Positions 6,427 through 7,867 of a stretch of 7,867 nucleotides of DNA are shown in pieces. Below the pieces are notes generated by a model. The model was not told where the DNA came from and did not search any database. It was given only the letters and a program-made list of their open reading frames with translations. Position 1 is the stretch's first letter. Each line of letters starts with the position of its first letter. Source of the stretch: Nitrosomonadaceae bacterium (GTDB taxonomy: Bacteria > Pseudomonadota > Gammaproteobacteria > Burkholderiales > Nitrosomonadaceae); the NCBI GenBank assembly GCA_947471695.1, contig CANIWY010000046.1:1-7867 (forward strand). Reading direction: 5' to 3'. Position numbers and translations under genes: made by a program.

Positions 6427-7660
6427 TCGTAGCCCTGAGGGGAGTGTCGATCAGTCCGTGCTAGACCAGCTGGAAGTCATTAAGAGGGGGTGTCACGAGC
6501 TGCTGGTAGAGGAGGAGCTCGTGCAGAGACTTGCTACGGGCAGCCCACTTCGGATTAAAGCTGGGTTTGATCCCACTGCCCCGGACTTGCATCTGGGGCA
6601 CACCGTGTTACTCAATAAGATGCGTCAGCTTCAGGACTTAGGTCATCATGCCCTATTCCTGATTGGGGACTTCACCGGCATGATCGGGGACCCCAGCGGC
6701 AAGAACATTACCCGCCCCCCCCTGACTCGTGATCAGGTGATGGATAACGCTAAGTCCTATGCCGATCAGGTCTTCAAGATACTGAAGCCCGATCAGACCG
6801 AGGTGGTCTTCAATTCGACTTGGATGGACAAGATTGATGCTGCAGGACTGATTAAATTGGCGGCAACACATACGGTTGCTCGTATGCTGGAGAGGGATGA
6901 CTTCGGCAAGCGCTATCAGGGTAATCAACCCATCGCCATTCACGAGTTTTTATATCCACTGATACAGGGTTATGACTCGGTAGCACTGAAGTCGGATATC
7001 GAGCTCGGGGGTACCGATCAAAAGTTTAACTTACTCATGGGGCGGGAGTTACAGAGGCATTATGGGCAGACACCTCAGTGCGTGCTCACCATGCCGCTTC
7101 TGGAGGGGTTAGATGGGGTCAATAAGATGTCCAAGTCATCGGGTAACTATATTGGAATCGCGGAGAGTCCGAGCGAGATATTTGGCAAGCTCATGTCGAT
7201 ATCTGATGAGTTGATGTGGCGTTATATCGAACTCTTGTCACTCGAGCCGCTGGAGGTCACACGGCAGTGGAAGAGGGGAGTGGAAGAGGGTCGTAATCCA
7301 CGCGACATCAAGGTGATTTTTGCTCAGGAGATTGTCTCGCGCTTTCATAGTAAGGCGGATGCGGAGGGCGCATTAGAAGATTTCGAGGCTCGGTTCAGTC
7401 GGGGTAGCATTCCGGAGGAGATGCCGGAGAAGACGCTGTATGCGGATGCAGGAGGATTGCCCATTGCACAAGCACTCAAACAGGCAGGAATGACCGCGAG
7501 TACGACAGAAGCACTACGCATGATCAATCAAGGTGGTGTAAAATTAAATGGTGCAAAGATAGGCGACAAGAGTATCAAACTAGCCTGCGGTGAGACCACC
7601 GTAGTGCAGGTCGGAAAACGTAAATTTGTGAGGATCAGCATTGCAAAGCAGGCGGAATAA
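6419..7660 (+). CDS. tyrS: Tyrosyl-tRNA synthetase
   Basis: This class I synthetase charges tRNA-Tyr. The 413-residue reading has KAGFDPTAPDLHLGH with the HIGH-type motif HLGH at 58-61, GDFTGMIGDPSGK at 83-95, YDSVALKSDIELGGTDQKFN at 185-204, and KMSKS at 236-240. A C-terminal S4 RNA-binding domain covers about 347-405. It resembles the TyrS form found in Pseudomonas and other proteobacteria. The longest start is TTG at 6419, overlapping sodB; GTG at 6458 gives an N-terminus closer to relatives and has GAGGGGAG upstream, though spaced far at 13 bases. A C8 tract at 6715-6722 encodes RPPL and keeps the frame. An rRNA operon follows. Confidence 0.96.
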   Translation: MVSRSPEGSVDQSVLDQLEVIKRGCHELLVEEELVQRLATGSPLRIKAGFDPTAPDLHLGHTVLLNKMRQLQDLGHHALFLIGDFTGMIGDPSGKNITRPPLTRDQVMDNAKSYADQVFKILKPDQTEVVFNSTWMDKIDAAGLIKLAATHTVARMLERDDFGKRYQGNQPIAIHEFLYPLIQGYDSVALKSDIELGGTDQKFNLLMGRELQRHYGQTPQCVLTMPLLEGLDGVNKMSKSSGNYIGIAESPSEIFGKLMSISDELMWRYIELLSLEPLEVTRQWKRGVEEGRNPRDIKVIFAQEIVSRFHSKADAEGALEDFEARFSRGSIPEEMPEKTLYADAGGLPIAQALKQAGMTASTTEALRMINQGGVKLNGAKIGDKSIKLACGETTVVQVGKRKFVRISIAKQAE

Positions 7661-7691
7661 TTAAGTATATTTCATAAAGATTAGAAATCTC

Positions 7692-7719
7692 TTGACCCCC
7701 TGTTCTTTAACTGTATAAT
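7692..7719 (+). promoter_or_regulatory. rRNA operon promoter
   Basis: TTGACC (7692-7697) and TATAAT (7714-7719) are separated by 16 bases. The AT-rich stretch 7659-7690 immediately upstream can serve as an UP element, and the CCCGCC after the -10 is the GC-rich discriminator of stringently controlled promoters. Transcription should begin near 7726. It starts just after tyrS, which has no clear terminator before it. Confidence 0.85.
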
Positions 7720-7732
7720 CCCGCCTTTCCTT

Positions 7733-7760
7733 GTGCGACCATGAATCTCTCGGTCAGCAC
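7733..7760 (+). promoter_or_regulatory. rrn leader box B hairpin
   Basis: GTGCGACC (7733-7740) pairs with GGTC-A-GCAC (7752-7760), with one bulged A and an 11-base loop. It comes just before box A, the usual place of the box B stem of the rRNA antitermination leader. Confidence 0.75.
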
Positions 7761-7761
7761 C

Positions 7762-7773
7762 GCTCTTTAAAAA
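7762..7773 (+). promoter_or_regulatory. rrn leader box A antitermination site
   Basis: GCTCTTTAAAAA matches the conserved box A core (GCTCTTTA), which NusB and S10 bind to make RNA polymerase resist termination in rRNA operons. Its place 40 bases after the promoter and after box B is standard. Confidence 0.85.
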
Positions 7774-7780
7774 TTTACAG

Positions 7781-7867
7781 CCGATAGGTGTGGGCACTTG
7801 ACTAGGGTGTTCGGTATTTTATCTTTCGGGATAGGGTATACGAACAGCTTATGAGTTGAAGTGCTCG
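7781..7867 (+). other. 16S rRNA leader with processing stem, operon continues off window
   Basis: The GTGTGGGCACTTG region after box A is typical of beta- and gammaproteobacterial 16S leaders. GGGCACTTGACT (7792-7803) can pair with AGTTGAAGTGCTC (7854-7866) with one bulge and a G-U pair, giving a leader hairpin. The mature 16S rRNA 5' end (AGAGTTTGATC-like) is not reached, so the rRNA gene itself lies beyond base 7867. Confidence 0.75.

Overview
The window looks like chromosomal housekeeping DNA from a proteobacterium, most likely a betaproteobacterium; an early-branching gammaproteobacterium is the main alternative. Three things point there: the order pheT-ihfA-merR-tRNA-Pro-surE-pcm-nlpD, the style of the proteins, and an rRNA leader whose box A and following bases resemble betaproteobacterial 16S leaders. 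This placement comes from memory of gene order and families, not from a search. I see no phage, transposon, CRISPR array or obvious defence island.

Layout. Bases 1-208 are the 3' end of pheT. An ihfA gene (IHF alpha) follows and overlaps a small MerR-type regulator by 11 bases. Next come a tRNA-Pro(GGG) with its own extended -10 promoter, then surE, pcm and nlpD. This is the usual stationary-phase and stress cluster, but nlpD is broken in this sequence by a C12 homopolymer that shifts the frame by one base. Where rpoS commonly follows nlpD, there is instead a group III truncated haemoglobin gene. On the minus strand and convergent with it lies a DUF2130 coiled-coil protein with a nuclease-like C-terminal motif. 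It is divergent from an iron-type superoxide dismutase gene, and the shared upstream region holds a large imperfect inverted repeat. The sodB stop overlaps the apparent TTG start of tyrS. The window ends in the promoter and leader of a ribosomal RNA operon (-35/-10, box B hairpin, box A, start of the 16S processing stem), before the mature 16S rRNA.

How the genes relate. Translation functions (pheT, tRNA-Pro, tyrS, rrn) alternate with repair and stress genes: SurE nucleotidase, Pcm isoaspartyl repair, NlpD amidase activation, haemoglobin for O2/NO chemistry and SOD for superoxide. The points most worth a second look are the C12 tract in nlpD, the missing rpoS, the dyad between the DUF2130 gene and sodB, the nuclease-like DUF2130 protein, and the sodB-tyrS overlap. 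I did not find a convincing new multi-gene system.
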